NCBI GenBank assembly: GCA_039621445.1
Contig: CP154955.1
Span: 60,915,564-60,979,563 of the forward strand
DNA length: 64,000 nucleotides
Reading direction: 5' to 3'
Source of the DNA: Euglena gracilis
Taxonomy: Eukaryota > Euglenida > Euglenophyceae > Euglenales
This document shows, one piece after another, positions 20,641 to 32,561 of this stretch; position 1 is the first letter of the stretch, and each line of letters begins with the position of its first letter. A program made the translations under genes and the position numbers. The notes below the pieces were generated by a model, which made no database searches, was not told the DNA's origin, and saw nothing but the letters and a program-made list of their open reading frames with translations.

Positions 20641-21787
20641 AAGAATGTCTCAAGTAACAGATTCAAATCAAGAAAGATGTGGTTGCAAATTTTGCTTTTT
20701 CTGGCCGTGTGTCACAGCCTTTGGTGAACCGAGGCCAACCGAACTATGAAACCTTTGCAAACAATCCGGTTTTCATATTGTTTGTTCACAACCGCTTTTG
20801 CATTGACTGGCTTTATGCGGGGTTTCAGACATGCCATTATTTGTTTGGTGCAAGAAATTTTTTCTTCAGGGAGAATTTTTAAGGTTTTTAAAGGTCATCA
20901 CAGGGAAGAAAAACTTCCCCGGGGTGATTTTTTTAAGGTTTTTTAAGGTTTTTTAAGGCGCGTTAAGAAATAATAATGCCTGTGTCTGATATGTCTGGAG
21001 CAACAGACTCGTGTCGTCATCTGCCAAACAGGTGGGTTGTACATCTGACTGTTACATCCATGTGTTTTGGTGCGTCCCTGCTGTCTGCAATTGCCAGGTG
21101 ATGCATACCTGTTTGAAGGGGACCGGCTTTTCCACCATTTGGACAATGTGATGTGCAGTTAAATTGAACGGAGATTCAGCATAGAAGCCTTTCCAGAACT
21201 CTGCTGCTATGGGCGGACCGAAATGTGTGTCAACCGATGGAACATTCACCTTAGTTTGATCGGGACTCCTGACCCCTTCACTCCCTTTCGGACCACTTTC
21301 CTTTCACCCTGCTTCGAGCTTTTACAAAATCCCCGGGCACGCCCTCCATCCTGCGTCCCTGCCCAGCGACGCGGTTGGACCCACCCTAACCCCCCCCTTG
21401 TCCCCCCCCCTCCGGCAAACGTCTAAAAACACAAGTCTGAGGCCGGCAAAATAAAGAATTGTGCCAATACCCCCCCAGCCAGGGCCGCCGACAACCGGTG
21501 AGGAGAGCCACATCGCACAAAATGGGGGGAGTCGGTACCGGGATTTTGGTGCTTTTGTCGGTGTGTTTTTTTTCGTTATGGGGTACAGGTCCAGGGGTTT
21601 TTGTGTCATTCTGACCTGTTCAAATAAAAACATCAAAAAATAGCACATGATTCCTGGGAGAGCCAGTGCCAAAAACGAGAAATCGCCCGTCTTTGGTCCA
21701 ACTGTGCTGCCTCTCGCTGACCCCCCTTGTAGCGCCGGTGAAGAAGTGGTTTTTTGTTGGTTTGCGAAAATGAAACAAAAAGACTTA
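20641..21787. other. Non-coding stretch
   Basis: No convincing gene. It contains an AAGG(T)n-rich patch (20876-20960, repeated aaggtttttt) and a C-run-rich stretch near 21380-21480. Short open frames here lack codon or motif support. Confidence 0.4.
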
Positions 21788-22186
21788 CCTCCCCCCCCCT
21801 GTCTAAGCACCACCCTTGTCTAAGCACCACCCCCCCGGTTCTTACCCATCTTTTTAAAGGTCATCGTCACAGGGAGGTTTATTTTGTGTGCATTTTTAAG
21901 GGAAATTTCTCAAAAATTTCGAAATTTCTGCAACTTCTGAGACCTGATTTGGTGAGGTATTGTTGATTTCTGCATCCTAATGTGTGTAAGTTCAACAGTG
22001 GACCTCCAAAATAAGGGGAATTCTTCCTTTTCGGCGCGAAGCGCCGGATTTTTTTTGCAGTCAAAATTTTCCCCCTTGTCTAAGCACCACCCCCCTGGTT
22101 CTTACCCATATTTTGGCAAAATAAGCACCACCCCCCCCCCCCGGTTCTTACCCATCTTTTCCGGTGCTTAGACAAGGGGGGGGAGG
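21788..22186. mobile_element. Non-autonomous TIR element 2 (TA-flanked)
   Basis: Left end CCTCCCCCCCCCTGTCTAAG with CACC following; right end GGTGCTTAGACAAGGGGG with GGGAGG following: inverted over about 26 bp. TA lies just outside both ends (21786-21787 and 22187-22188). The interior repeats the TIR-like motif cttgtctaagcaccacc near 22076 and carries the central hairpin TTCGGCGCGAAGCGCCGGA (22031-22048). No ORF. Confidence 0.7.
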
Positions 22187-22507
22187 TAAGTGCGAGCCTA
22201 AGAGAATCCTCGAAATGTGGTGTAAATATGGATGGTGGGGGAGTCGACCCCGCCGAAGGAAAATTTTGTCCAAAAGTCAGCCCCGGAAATATGGAAAGGC
22301 CTGGTGGCCCCCCCCCCAACACCAGAATGGGGGTGGGGGTCGACCCCCCCACCCACCACCCACAGGTTTCGGGGGTTCCCGTAAGGCCCCCATCGACGCC
22401 GACGGAACTTTTTCTTGTGTGGTGTTATGGTGAGTGGGGGGTCGACCCCCCCCCCGACCACCCACTCCCCACCCAGCCTTCCCGCACAGTCCTGGGGCGG
22501 GCTGCAG

Positions 22508-22640
22508 GGGCCCGGCCGCCACCGTACATTCCACGCAGCACCAATGGGCCGAGACCCATCCGCTGGTGCGCAACGGCACGATCGGCGTGGAGGACCTACA
22601 CAGAGGGGTTGACCTCCCGGATGACAAACTCCAATCCCAA
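22508..22640 (+). CDS. Candidate exon (unknown protein)
   Basis: GC-rich island after a ctgcag acceptor, open as GPAATVHSTQHQWAETHPLV followed by RNGTIGVEDLHRGVDLPDD. The composition is unlike the C-run repeats around it. No family recognised; the downstream border is unclear. Confidence 0.3.
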
Positions 22641-22661
22641 GGGACAGCCTTGCCTAAATTA

Positions 22662-23047
22662 CCCCCCCCCCCAAATATAAAGCCCCCTGAGGGGTTTTCA
22701 TTTGTTTGGTTTTGCCGCCCAAATATAACCCCCCCCCCCTGACGTGGAGCCAGACACTGGTGCCATTCAGGAAAAGTAGAAAAAAATTGGGTGGATACAC
22801 CATTTTTTTCCCACCAGAGATGCTCCATAATTGCACATTTTTGCAAAAAAATAGGAGGTACACAATGAAAAGTCAGCGTATAAAAATTGGTATTTGGCCA
22901 CAATTGAAGGCCGCCAAACGCCATAGAGGCCACCCCAAAAACTTTGATCCCCCCCTAACATAAAGCCCCCCCCCAAATATAAAGTCCCCCTGAGGGCCTT
23001 GAAACCCCGTCCAAAAATAAAGCCGGGGGGCTTTACATTTGGGGGTT
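22662..23047. mobile_element. Candidate TIR element 3 (C-run/AAATATAAAG ends)
   Basis: Left end is a C run followed by AAATATAAAGCCCCC; right end is GGGGGGCTTTACATTTGGGGG. TA lies outside each end (22660-22661, 23048-23049). Extra copies of the same motif occur inside (22722, 22960), so the exact limits are less certain than in elements 1, 2, 4 and 5. Confidence 0.5.
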
Positions 23048-23334
23048 TAGGTATCAAATTATTCCGGGGGGGATGCGCTGCCCATTATTGCGCATTTTTG
23101 TCAATTTTTCAAAATGCGCATTTTTGCGCATTTTTTTGCGCATTTTTTCTATTTTCCAACTTTTTTTTTACACTTTTTGGAGGCATTTGTCCATATTGTC
23201 CATGTTGTCCACATTGGCCATATGTCAAAAACAAATTTGACATTGGTGTTCTTGAACACCGTTCTTCTGAACAATTCTATGTTGTCATCCATCCCTCTCT
23301 CCGCCAATAATCAAATTCTCCATTCTTCCCTCAG

Positions 23335-23484
23335 ATTTGCTCACAAAATGGCTTCAAGTTCAAGGGCTGATCATCCAAGCTTTTGTTCAATGGAAATTTT
23401 ATTCTTGGACAAAAGCTTGCTGCCAAGAAGCTGAGCAGATGGAGCAAGATGAAATGCGGGGGAATCCTACTCCCCTGGTCACAA
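23335..23484 (+). CDS. Candidate exon (unknown protein)
   Basis: Bounded by a pyrimidine-rich acceptor (ttcttccctcag) and a good donor (gtaagg). Open frame LLTKWLQVQGLIIQAFVQWK, then FYSWTKACCQEAEQMEQDEM, rich in Trp, Gln and Glu and plausible as helical protein. No family recognised. Confidence 0.4.
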
Positions 23485-24488
23485 GTAAGGGGCACCATGG
23501 CTGACATTGTTGGTCATGGTGAACGGAGAGTGACGCCTTGCTCGTGCATTTTTTTTGGCCAAAATGCCTTCATTTCAGCTCTTTTTGGTGATTTTGGTTT
23601 AATTTTGGGCTTATCGTTGGAGATTTTTCCAGTCCCTTTTCCCTTAGGAATGTCACAACTCAGCGCATTTTTTGCGCATTTTTTTGGCACATTTTTGCGC
23701 ATTTTTTTTTCCGAGGCCGTTCAGCGCATTCCCCCCCCCTGATTTATGATTTATCCACCAAACTTTGATTGTGTACCTCCTCTTTCCCCAACAACGTGCA
23801 ATTTTTGTCCAAAATGGAAGAATTCTGCTCGAAAATTGTTACATCCACCCAAAATGTTCCTGCTTATTCCTGAATGACACCTTTGGTGAGCATCACATTG
23901 GGGAGGGCTTTATATTTGGATGGCAAAACCGAACCCCTTGGGGGGCTGTATATTTGGGGGGGGTTAACCTTTGGGTGTGGAGCGGTGCGACCCCCATATC
24001 AGGATACCCACAGCTCACTGGCCTCAACAGGCTGGGGTGGAAACAAGCACAAGCCCAGGCTCAGCATTGCCACCTCCGAGGGGTCACTCAAGAGGGTGTC
24101 TGGGCGTTAGGTTGATGGGTGACCTTTACCTGGGTGGGGGTGCAGTCCGTGCCATCACTTAAGGTGTGTCCGACACCCCCACCAGACACCCTGGGGGAGG
24201 GTCTCGGCCAGGGATGACCGAAAGTGGCCACCTGGCGCCAAAATTTGGGCTTTTTTAGCAAAAATTCATTGAGTTTGAGCCATTTAGACCCGGATGGTCA
24301 GACCGACCTCCTTCCTGGGGGTGGGAAGTGGGTGTCCGGTTTCTGAAAGGTGACTGACTGGTTTTTTGAAGGTTACCACCCCCTGCCACTGGTCTTTTGG
24401 GGCTTGCCCCCCTCGGGGGTGGCAAGCAATGTTATGGTGTGGACCCTCCACCTGGTCTTACCTGACTCCAAGCTCACCAACCAAACAG
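23485..24488. other. Intron-like or intergenic repeat DNA
   Basis: Runs of tgcgcatttttt (23640-23720), C/G runs and a motif gtgactgactgg (24348) that recurs at 26.4, 29.5 and 61 kb. No gene seen. Confidence 0.4.
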
Positions 24489-24660
24489 ACCCCCAAACCA
24501 ACGCCTCTGGCCCCACTGCTCCGGCACCACACGGTGCTGCGGGCGCTTTTGACGCTCTTGGACACGCAGACCCGGCGGGTGCGCGAGGCCGCCGTGATCA
24601 GGGTGGTGCGGAGAGCCTCAAGCCCCGGCGAACCCTTTGGGAGGCGTGGTCCCGCGCCTC
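24489..24660 (+). CDS. Candidate exon, helical repeat-like
   Basis: GC-rich island between an acag acceptor and gtatat donor. The frame gives LAPLLRHHTVLRALLTLLDT followed by QTRRVREAAVIRVVRRAS. Alternating Leu/Val/Ala and Arg resembles a HEAT/ARM-type helix pair; this is suggestive only. A second frame is also open, so the frame is not proven. Confidence 0.35.
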
Positions 24661-25889
24661 GTATATTTCAAGCCACAACCTCTGGGACAAACTGCCGTAA
24701 AGCCATAAATTTTGGGGGGCTATCAACCTGTATATCAACCTGAACATATGTGTGTTTCTAATGTCAACCTGAAAAATATTGACCGAACAGGAGAAACAGT
24801 GAAAAGTGCGTGTTTTTTTTTTCTGATGGGTCTTTTTAGCCCCCCCCCCCCCGCTGTGGGTGCAAGAGGATCCTGCGCCCGGCTGCGTGAGTTCAGGGAT
24901 TGTTGCCCATCTGGAAACAAATCACTAAGGATACTTGCGGATAAGCCATTTTTTTCAGCAGTGAGGATGAGCAATGATTTCATGTAGCTCAGCTAATTTT
25001 GGTCATTTTCAACCACCTTGGGCTTTCCTTGGTCACTTTTCACCACTTCTGGTCAAAAGTGGTATTGGCCTGCCTTTGATGCTTTTTTGGGCGCTTCTTG
25101 GCCATATTTGGCCATTTTTGGCCAATTTCTATGCCACTTTTGACCCACATTTGGCCATTTCTTGTGGTTTCTGGCCACTGTGGGTCGTTTTTGGCAACTC
25201 TTGTTTTTGGCCACGTTTGAGATTTTCAGCCACTTTTGGCTTCTTCTGGCTGCCTGTGGCTGATTTTTGGTCGTCTTTGTGATATTTTCCTCATTTTAGG
25301 CATTTCTGAAGCGATATATTGTGATCAATGTGTTTGTTCCCCCAGGTTGCAGCCATTTCTGGATGGAAGTTCCCAGTCAGCACGGGCTTTTTTTTACAAC
25401 TACGGATATCTACAGATAACTACGGATACAAAGGATAACATATTATAGACGGATGGCATAGTAATTTGACCCCCCCACAACTGCGGATGAGCTCCAACCC
25501 CTGATGGGTGGGGGGAACCCCACGGCGGGTCTTAAAGAGAACTACCCATGAAGTTGGCTTCGGCCAACTTCTTTTGGCGCTTTGCGCAGTGTATAACAAA
25601 TTGGTCTAATTGAAACTTGGCTGGGTTTTACTACTGGTTCCCGGAAAGTTGGACCCGGGTTCCTTATGACCTCCCACTGATCATTCGAAACGCCCCCCCC
25701 CCCCTGGGGTGGGGCATTAACAGTGATGCTGCCATTTGAAGATCGTGCCTAAAATTGGGGTTTCTGGTAATTTCAAATCCCCATTCCAGGCCCTGAAGGA
25801 AAAACGCAGTCGGCCGAAGACTCCAGGTCTTCACTACAGGGAACAGGTTCGGGGAAACTGGAGTTATGAATGGGGATAGGGTTCGGGTT

Positions 25890-26080
25890 CCGAACAGAAC
25901 CCCGGAGCTCCCTCCCTCTCTCCGCCTCCCTCGGCCTCGGTGGCCCCACCCCCGTTGAAAGAAGTGCGGTGAATGTCGCTGCAATCCATCACGCCATCCT
26001 GCTGGGGACGGGCTTCTGTGAGCGCCTGCATGTGCGGAACTTCGGCTGCGGCCAGAGCAGCCTGTGGGGTGTGGGTGCAA
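25890..26080. other. GC-rich exon-like island, strand unresolved
   Basis: GC-rich sequence open on both strands: + VERSAVNVAAIHHAILLGTG or minus AALAAAEVPHMQALTEARPQ. Composition suggests an exon; no splice borders or family settle it. Confidence 0.25.
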
Positions 26081-26236
26081 TCCCGATGAGCATTGTGTAC
26101 ATGTTTGATTAAACGAGTTGGAAAGACAGCATTTGAAGGACTGGAATGGTTGGTCTGATGGCCCAACTTCGCAAGATCTGCCTGGCGGTCATGTCTGTGT
26201 GGAGGTGTGCATTCTTGCACGTAATGTGCATGTGTT

Positions 26237-26287
26237 CTTGTGTGTGTGTGTGTGTGGTGTGTGTGTGTGTGTGTGTGTGTCTGTGTG

Positions 26288-26349
<62 letters not shown>

Positions 26350-26380
26350 CGTGCGTGCGTGTGTGTGTGTGTGTGTGTGC
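26237..26380 (+). repeat. (GT)n microsatellite
   Basis: About 140 bp of GT with C, G and T interruptions. Confidence 0.95.
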
Positions 26381-26659
26381 CATGCAATCATTTGGTCATT
26401 GGCCGACCCCCCCCCCCTGCGGGGTGACTGACTGGTTTTTGGGGAAGAAAGTGACTGACTGGTTATTGGAAGAGTGGAAGCGACCCCCCGGGGGTTAATG
26501 AATTGTATTGTCCACGCTTAGGTGCGCGTGTGTGGAATGCGCACCGAACAGCCTGCATGTATGCAGGTGGGTGGGTGGGGTGGGGTGGGGTGGGGCGGGG
26601 TGGAGTGGGGTGGGGGCGGGCCCAAATCAGGATTTGCCCCCCCCCCTTGTTGGGACCAG

Positions 26660-26777
26660 CCGCCCTGCGGTCCCGACGGGCCGCAGCTGCAGGAGACGCT
26701 CCAGGGGCTGGTCCAGCGCGTGCTGCCCGCCGCGATCGCCACCGCTGGGCCGGCGGCCACCCCGCGAAGCCAGGGCG
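26660..26777 (+). CDS. Candidate exon (unknown protein)
   Basis: Follows a C run and a ccag acceptor. Frame PPCGPDGPQLQETLQGLVQR, then VLPAAIATAGPAATPRSQ: an amphipathic helix followed by an Ala/Pro-rich stretch. It ends at a G run. No family recognised. Confidence 0.35.
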
Positions 26778-26919
26778 GGGGGGGGGTGCGGGGGCCCTGC
26801 ATCTGCTGCATGGTTGTTGTTCATTGAGGTGAGAGGGTCGCTGGATCGCCGATGTTTATGTATCTGATTGTCTGTCTCTGTCTGACTGTCTGTGGGTGTG
26901 CAGGCGTTGGTCGCTGTTC

Positions 26920-26946
26920 TGTGTGTGTGTGTGTGTGTGTGCGTGT

Positions 26947-27016
<70 letters not shown>
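26920..27016 (+). repeat. (GT)n microsatellite
   Basis: About 95 bp of nearly pure GT. Confidence 0.95.
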
Positions 27017-27019
<3 letters not shown>

Positions 27020-29461
27020 CCGTTGTGCGTTTCGGTGGCAACACATGTGTGCAGACGGATGTGGGTGCGGTTCGGTTGGTGGTGTGCGTTGGTGCGTGTT
27101 CCATGTTCGGCTTCTGCATTTTTGCGGTTCACGTTGCTCTGACCCCTGTGAGCTTTCCACAGGGGTGACAATCTCCGGGGGGCTTGCCCTCGCTGGATTG
27201 TGAGGTCAACCTCTCTGGACATGGGTATCTGATAGGGCCTACCCCCACCCCTGACAGCAGCCAGCTGCTGTCAGACCGCAGCCGCCCCTCCCTTTCTCCG
27301 TCGGAAATGCATCCGGAGGAAGTGTGAGCGGTATGACCGCATATTTTCCAACGTATCTACGATCAGGCTTGGCCCTGCACAAGGGAAATATGGACTTTGT
27401 TCATCAAATCTTTTGGGGTGTTATACGGGGGAAGGGCCGTGTGGGGTGGCGTTGGGGGGGGGTCCTGTCCCTCATCTGCCTTCTCAGATGACATGAGCGT
27501 TAGTTGGTCAGCTGGTCCTCTGGGGGGGGGGGTGAATCTGCGGCCTGCCCAGATAGAAAAATCGGAGCATCAAAACAGAAAACAGGGTCCAGGGGCAAAC
27601 CAAAAAAAAAACGCCTTATGGGCGGTTGGGGGGTCGACCACCCGCACCTCCAGGGTTGTACGGGAATCCCGGACACCCAATGGGTGGTGGATGGGTGGGG
27701 GTCCGACCCCCCCCCCACCAGGCTTTCCTTTATTTCCGGTGGCGCCAATTTTTTGGTCAAATTTTTCTTTCGGCGCCTTCGGTGCAGAAGGTATTTTCTT
27801 TAGCGGGTGCTGTGGTGGGTGGGGGGGGGGGTTCGACCCACCCCCCACCTCCCGGGTGGGGGGTCGACCCCCCCCCAGGCCTTCCCATACAGCCCTGCCC
27901 ACTCCTTCCTCTTTTTCTCGACCAGGCATTCCTCTGCAGCCTTGGCGGGGGGTGATGTCCCCAAAGCTTGTATCCGAAGGAAGGCTTGCATGTCACCCCA
28001 AGAATTGGAATTTCTTTTTTGAAAAAAGGAGGGGCAGAGGAACGCGCAGAGCAGGGGGAAGCCTTGCTGGGCTCTCTCCCCACCGTGTGGCGGCCGGGCA
28101 AACGCGATGCTCCGGCCTCTCCCCGTGCGGTGGGAACCATCCCGCCCTAAGCCGGCGGCGCTCCTTTCCCATTGGGTGGTCTGCCAGCAGGGCCGTTTGT
28201 GTGACCCTGCCATGCTCCTGTTTTCATCCGGGCGGTGCGCGCCCCGTTTCTGCTGAAGTTGGTCGAATTGTGGTTTCTTCTGTATATTCGATGTCCCATC
28301 TCCAACAGGCTTTTTTTAAAAGTCAGAAGACAGAAGGCCCCCTCCCCGGGGGGGGGGAGGGGGGGAAGTGGGACCGGACCCCCCCAGGTATGGGTTTGGG
28401 CGCAAAGTGCCAATTTTTTTTTGGGAAATGCCCTCCGACCGCCCGATTTTTGGGGGTCCCCCCGGGAGGGGTCCCTCACCAGGCTGGGTGGGTGGGCGGC
28501 AGCCCCTCCCTCCAGGGGTCTTAAAAAGAAGCCTGATCTCCAAATAATGCAGAGGGGTGAGGGAAACGCTTTCACATTTATATACAGTTTTTTTGTGTGT
28601 TCCCCCCAATTTTCGCAATTTTGCATATTTTATCTTCTTTGTGTGATATTTTTTTTGTCTGCACCAAAAATATATTAAGATTGAGTTGCATTTTTTTTCG
28701 TTCTAATTTGCGTGGTTCGGTCATTTTTCTGCGTCATGTTCTTTGGAGATCTCTGATGTGTTTATCCCTGGTTGATCCACACCCACAGCAGAACAAGAAT
28801 CCCTGCTGCCCTATTAATCTTGGGCAAAGGGTCTTTCCACCTTCCCTTTTTTTTTGTGGTGCAGTGTTTTCAAGGTCCACATCTAGTGGAGGTGGTGCAC
28901 CAGGAACAACCAAAAGTCACACAGATTTACAAAAGTCGCACATAATTTGTTTCAAATTTGTACAGTGATAAGTGAAAAAAAATTGGAAGTGACCTGTTAA
29001 TAAAAGTTTGTCGAACATCCTGTCATTAGTTTATTCTGAACCATTTTTCTTGGGTTGGATTTTCCACGAAGTTATTTGAATATTTTTCAATATGACGCCC
29101 CAAAAGGACTGCTCGTAGACCAAAAGGTTGGTCCAAGGCTCGAACTTCACTTCAACACACTTCTTTTGTGGGAGAAAATGAAGAAAATGCCGGGAACTTG
29201 GGAACACCACAGTTCAGCAGGCCCAGAGGCAGTTGTCACCCCCCCCCCGGGTTGGTAATCCCCCCCCCTTCTGCTGCCCAACCTGTCGCCCCCGGAAACA
29301 GTTGTCAACCTGGCAAGTTGTCAACCCTTCTCTGGACTGCCCACTTTGTCACCCCTGCAGGAGGAATGCTTTCGAAATGGGTTCGGTTTTGGTTTGTCGA
29401 ACCCGCGCGCTCTGGTGAACTGTGGAGGGGAATGATCCCAAATCCGGTCCAGGCAATTGCT
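27017..29461. other. C/G-run repeat DNA, no secure gene
   Basis: Many blocks of the form GGGGGTCGACCCCCC (27634, 27700, 27830-27875) related to those at 22.3-22.5 kb, and a TTCGGCGCCTTCGG hairpin at 27771. A GC-rich patch at 28030-28260 may include exon sequence (FLLKLVELWFLLYIRC on +), but no frame is convincing. Confidence 0.4.
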
Positions 29462-29745
29462 TAAGCACTGACCGACCCCCCCCCCCCGGGGGGTGACTGG
29501 TATTTTCAGAGTGACTGACTGGTTTTTGGCCCGGACCCCTCCCCCCCCCCCGGGGGGGTCGGCCAGGAGTGGGCAAAAGTGGCTTGAGTGACCCCGGCGC
29601 CGAAGGCGCCGGAAAAAATTTTTTTGGGCCTGAAATGGCCTAAAGTGACTGGAAAGTGGCCGTTTTTCTGAGTGGCCGACCCGGGGGGGGGGGGGTAGTG
29701 ACTGGCTGGTTTTTTGAAAAATGAGTGACTGGCTGGTTTTAAAAA
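29462..29745. repeat. Dispersed repeat with gtgactgactgg and GGCGCC hairpin
   Basis: Starts ttaagcactgaccgaccc, contains paired gtgactgactgg motifs, the hairpin CCCCGGCGCCGAAGGCGCCG (29594-29613) and several C/G runs. An inverted relative lies at 61640-61858 (ending gggtcggccagtgcttaag). Confidence 0.65.
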
Positions 29746-29805
29746 AAAGTGGTGGAAGACATCGGAATGTGTGTGGCCACCAAATGAAGGTTTGTGGTGT
29801 GTGCG

Positions 29806-29899
29806 TCGGCGCCAGAGGCGGTTTGTGGACGCCAACAGGAAAATCGTGGTCCCCATCCACATCCGCGCCGCGTCCACATCCACGCTGATGATGTCTTAG
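29806..29899 (+). CDS. Candidate exon end (unknown protein)
   Basis: GC-rich frame RRQRRFVDANRKIVVPIHIR followed by AASTSTLMMS and TAG at 29897. An overlapping frame is also open. No family recognised. Confidence 0.25.
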
Positions 29900-29938
29900 G
29901 ACTCTTGTTGGATGAATGTCTGCCCCCCCCCCCAACAG

Positions 29939-30024
29939 CGCAGCGGACCACCAACTCTGCTGCGCCGGAGTGCCAATGGCTTGTCGACCCGCCAAAGCCT
30001 CCAGGAGCGTCCCCCTCGCCTATG
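29939..30024 (+). CDS. Candidate exon (unknown protein)
   Basis: Begins after a C run ending in caacag, a typical acceptor. Frame reads RTTNSAAPECQWLVDPPKPP. Surroundings are C-run repeats. No family recognised. Confidence 0.3.
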
Positions 30025-32427
30025 CCCCCCCCCCTCGTTCTCCGATCCTCCTGCACTGCATCCATCGGCGATCAGCCCGCCGGGTTGCTTGCCCCCCCCT
30101 TTCCTTGTGCGGTCGACCGACCAATGTCTTCCTCCGCTCAGACGTCACAATTTGGAGCAAAAGGCAGCCTCTGGACCCTGACCATGTCCTATGCTGACAG
30201 GTTGGGCAGCACCTGGAACCCTTACAGAAGAAGGGACTGTGACGGGTTCTCTGGCATCACAGTTTCCAAGGGGGGGTTGGCAGAAGATGCATCCAGGAAC
30301 CTCCCATCTGAAACCAGAGAATAGCGGGGTTTGGGTGTGTATGAAAACAGCAAGGCCACAGGTTCCACATGGATTCCTCTTCAGGGCGCAGAAATGCAAG
30401 GTGGACTTTTTTGATTTTTTGTGTTGCTCTTCTTTGTTCCCTTGTCGTTGCCCAAATCCAGGGGGGGTAAACTCACTGCTGACCCATAAAAAATGCCATT
30501 TTCCTGTCCTTAGGGTCCTTTGTGTGATTGTTTTGCATACTTTTTTTTTAGGAAGCCCATAATCGTCGACAAAAGGGGAGACGGGGGGTGAGTCTCCAAA
30601 ACATTGCAGCTGACCGCAGTTGGGCAAGCCCACTCAGTGTTGCACAGGGGGAGGTGGGAAGGCTTCCTGCCCGACCTGAACTGGAGGTGTCTGTCACATT
30701 TTTGAGCCACCCGATGCAGTTGGATTGTTAGGCAGTAAACTTTCCACACCACACTGACACGAAGCCTCCGGAATTGTGTTCTTCGCTTGGGAAGGGAAGT
30801 TATTTACGAGATGTGGAAGAGCAACTTTTTCGACAACCTACGCCCCCCCCCCCCAGGAAATGTCATGCCCAAGAACCAAACAGGGTCCCGCCCAGGAAAC
30901 TGTCAGGATCCCCGTTGCCGGCCAACATGTCAGGATAGGAAGTTGTCAGGGTCCCCGATACCAATTGACCTGTCAGGTGACAGTTTCCCCGGGGCAGGGG
31001 GTGGGAAGCAAAATTTGACAGTTGGATTTTGGCATTTCCCCCCCACCCCCGGGGAAACTCTCACCTGTATTGGTGACCCCGACAATTTCTTATGGAGGCA
31101 GGTTGGCTAGTCCCAGAGACCCTGACGGGCAGACTCTGCCAGACTGGCATTTCAAGGGGGGGGAAAACGTGTTTGGCCAGGACAAGACCTTCGCTCTCAC
31201 TCCACTGAGACAAGAGCTCAGCGAACCCCTCGTTGACCTACCAGGCTTCTTTTTGAAGAGGGTGCCCCCCCCCCCCCCGGGTTGGTGGATGCCTTGGGCA
31301 GGCAGGGGGGTATTTTCATTTCACCCCCTCACTCCGTGGGGCGCCAGGTTTTGAGATGGCACCCCCGGCGCCGAAGGTGCCAGCGGCACAAAAACGGCCG
31401 TTTTCAAGGGGAAATTGGCTTGCTGGGCTGGCACCGGCACCCAAAGCCAGCCCCCCGGGGGGGGGGGGGGGCGGCGACGGGCAGCAACGCTTCTTTCGAA
31501 AATTCTCCTGCTCAGCTCACGGGTCCCCCGGTTCATGCAAGGCTCCGCAGCACTCCTTGGCTTTCTTCTCCCAACATAAGTGCTTCTCTGGGAAAGAAGG
31601 AGGGTGAGGTGAGAACGAGTGATGGATGTGTATGGTCTGTTGGGAAGTTTGAATGGTTGAGTGATGCAGGGGTGGGCAAATCCATGGTTATATCTGCATG
31701 TTGCCCACATAATCAGAGCAGGTGTTGAAAAAATTTTGACCCCTCCCATTGGTGAGAGGGTCCAGCAACCTTTTTCCAGCCAGCAGCCTTTTTCCAGCCT
31801 GGACCCCTCCCCCCCCCTCAATGAGTTTCATTTATTTCCAGCCGCCTTCAGGCAGCCGGATGGAAGCAGATTTTCGGCTTTCGGTGGTGCAAAAATGGGC
31901 CAAAAAAATTGACGAAAATGGGTCGAAACATGGCTGGCCAGGGCAAATTTGGAGTCAAAAATCGAATTTTTTTTTGCATAATTGGCAGTTTTTTTTGGAC
32001 ATTTTTTGCACTTTTGTTTTTCTTTTCGGCACTCGACCTCTGGGGGGGGGGGTCAGCCAGCAGCTTTTTCCCAGCCAACCCAAAATTTCCAGCTCCTGAG
32101 CTGAGGGGGTCTTTTAGCAGAGTCTGGATTAATCCCTAATTCTATTGTGGTTTTAACTTTAACCCTAACCCCGTGTGACGTCCCCAGGGAAATAGATGCC
32201 AGGGCGATACAAGGTGGAGTGGAGGGGATCATCACCCCCAACCATGTACATTTTGCTAAAAGGAGCTCCTTTGGAGCTGCTGGAAAGTTTAGACCTGAAA
32301 CCACACAAAGGCTACCCAGCCCGACATGGAACACCCCCGCTTTTTCACGGTGGGAATTGATTTGGAACTTGGGAGGGGTCAGGAACTGAAAAATTTTGCT
32401 CTCAAAGGTCTGACCTCAGCCTTGCAG
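30025..32427. other. Repeat DNA with cctgtcagggtcc minisatellite
   Basis: Variants of acctgtcagggtccc recur at 30880-31000 and again at 33430-33515. A GGCGCCGAAGGTGCC hairpin lies at 31367. The block 31740-32110 (ccagccagcagcctttttccagcc) has a relative at 55860-56190. No secure gene. Confidence 0.45.
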
Positions 32428-32561
32428 GGTACGCTGTGGCAAAGTTGGCTGGGGCACTGCTGCGCCGGGCGGCGCCGTGCCGGTGGGCACCCCCCATCAG
32501 CACCACACCCCATGGGCGACCAGAGGCTTTGGTTGGGCATGACCCACACAGTTGGGGTTGA
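32428..32561 (+). CDS. Candidate exon (unknown protein)
   Basis: Strong acceptor (cctcagccttgcag) followed by a GC-rich frame GYAVAKLAGALLRRAAPCRW, then APPISTTPHGRPEALVGHD, closed by TGA. Another frame is partly open. No family recognised. Confidence 0.35.

Noticed and set aside
26118-27222. Open frames rich in Cys-Val or Thr-His around the GT microsatellites
   Set aside because: Microsatellite read in frame; both strands are open for the same reason.
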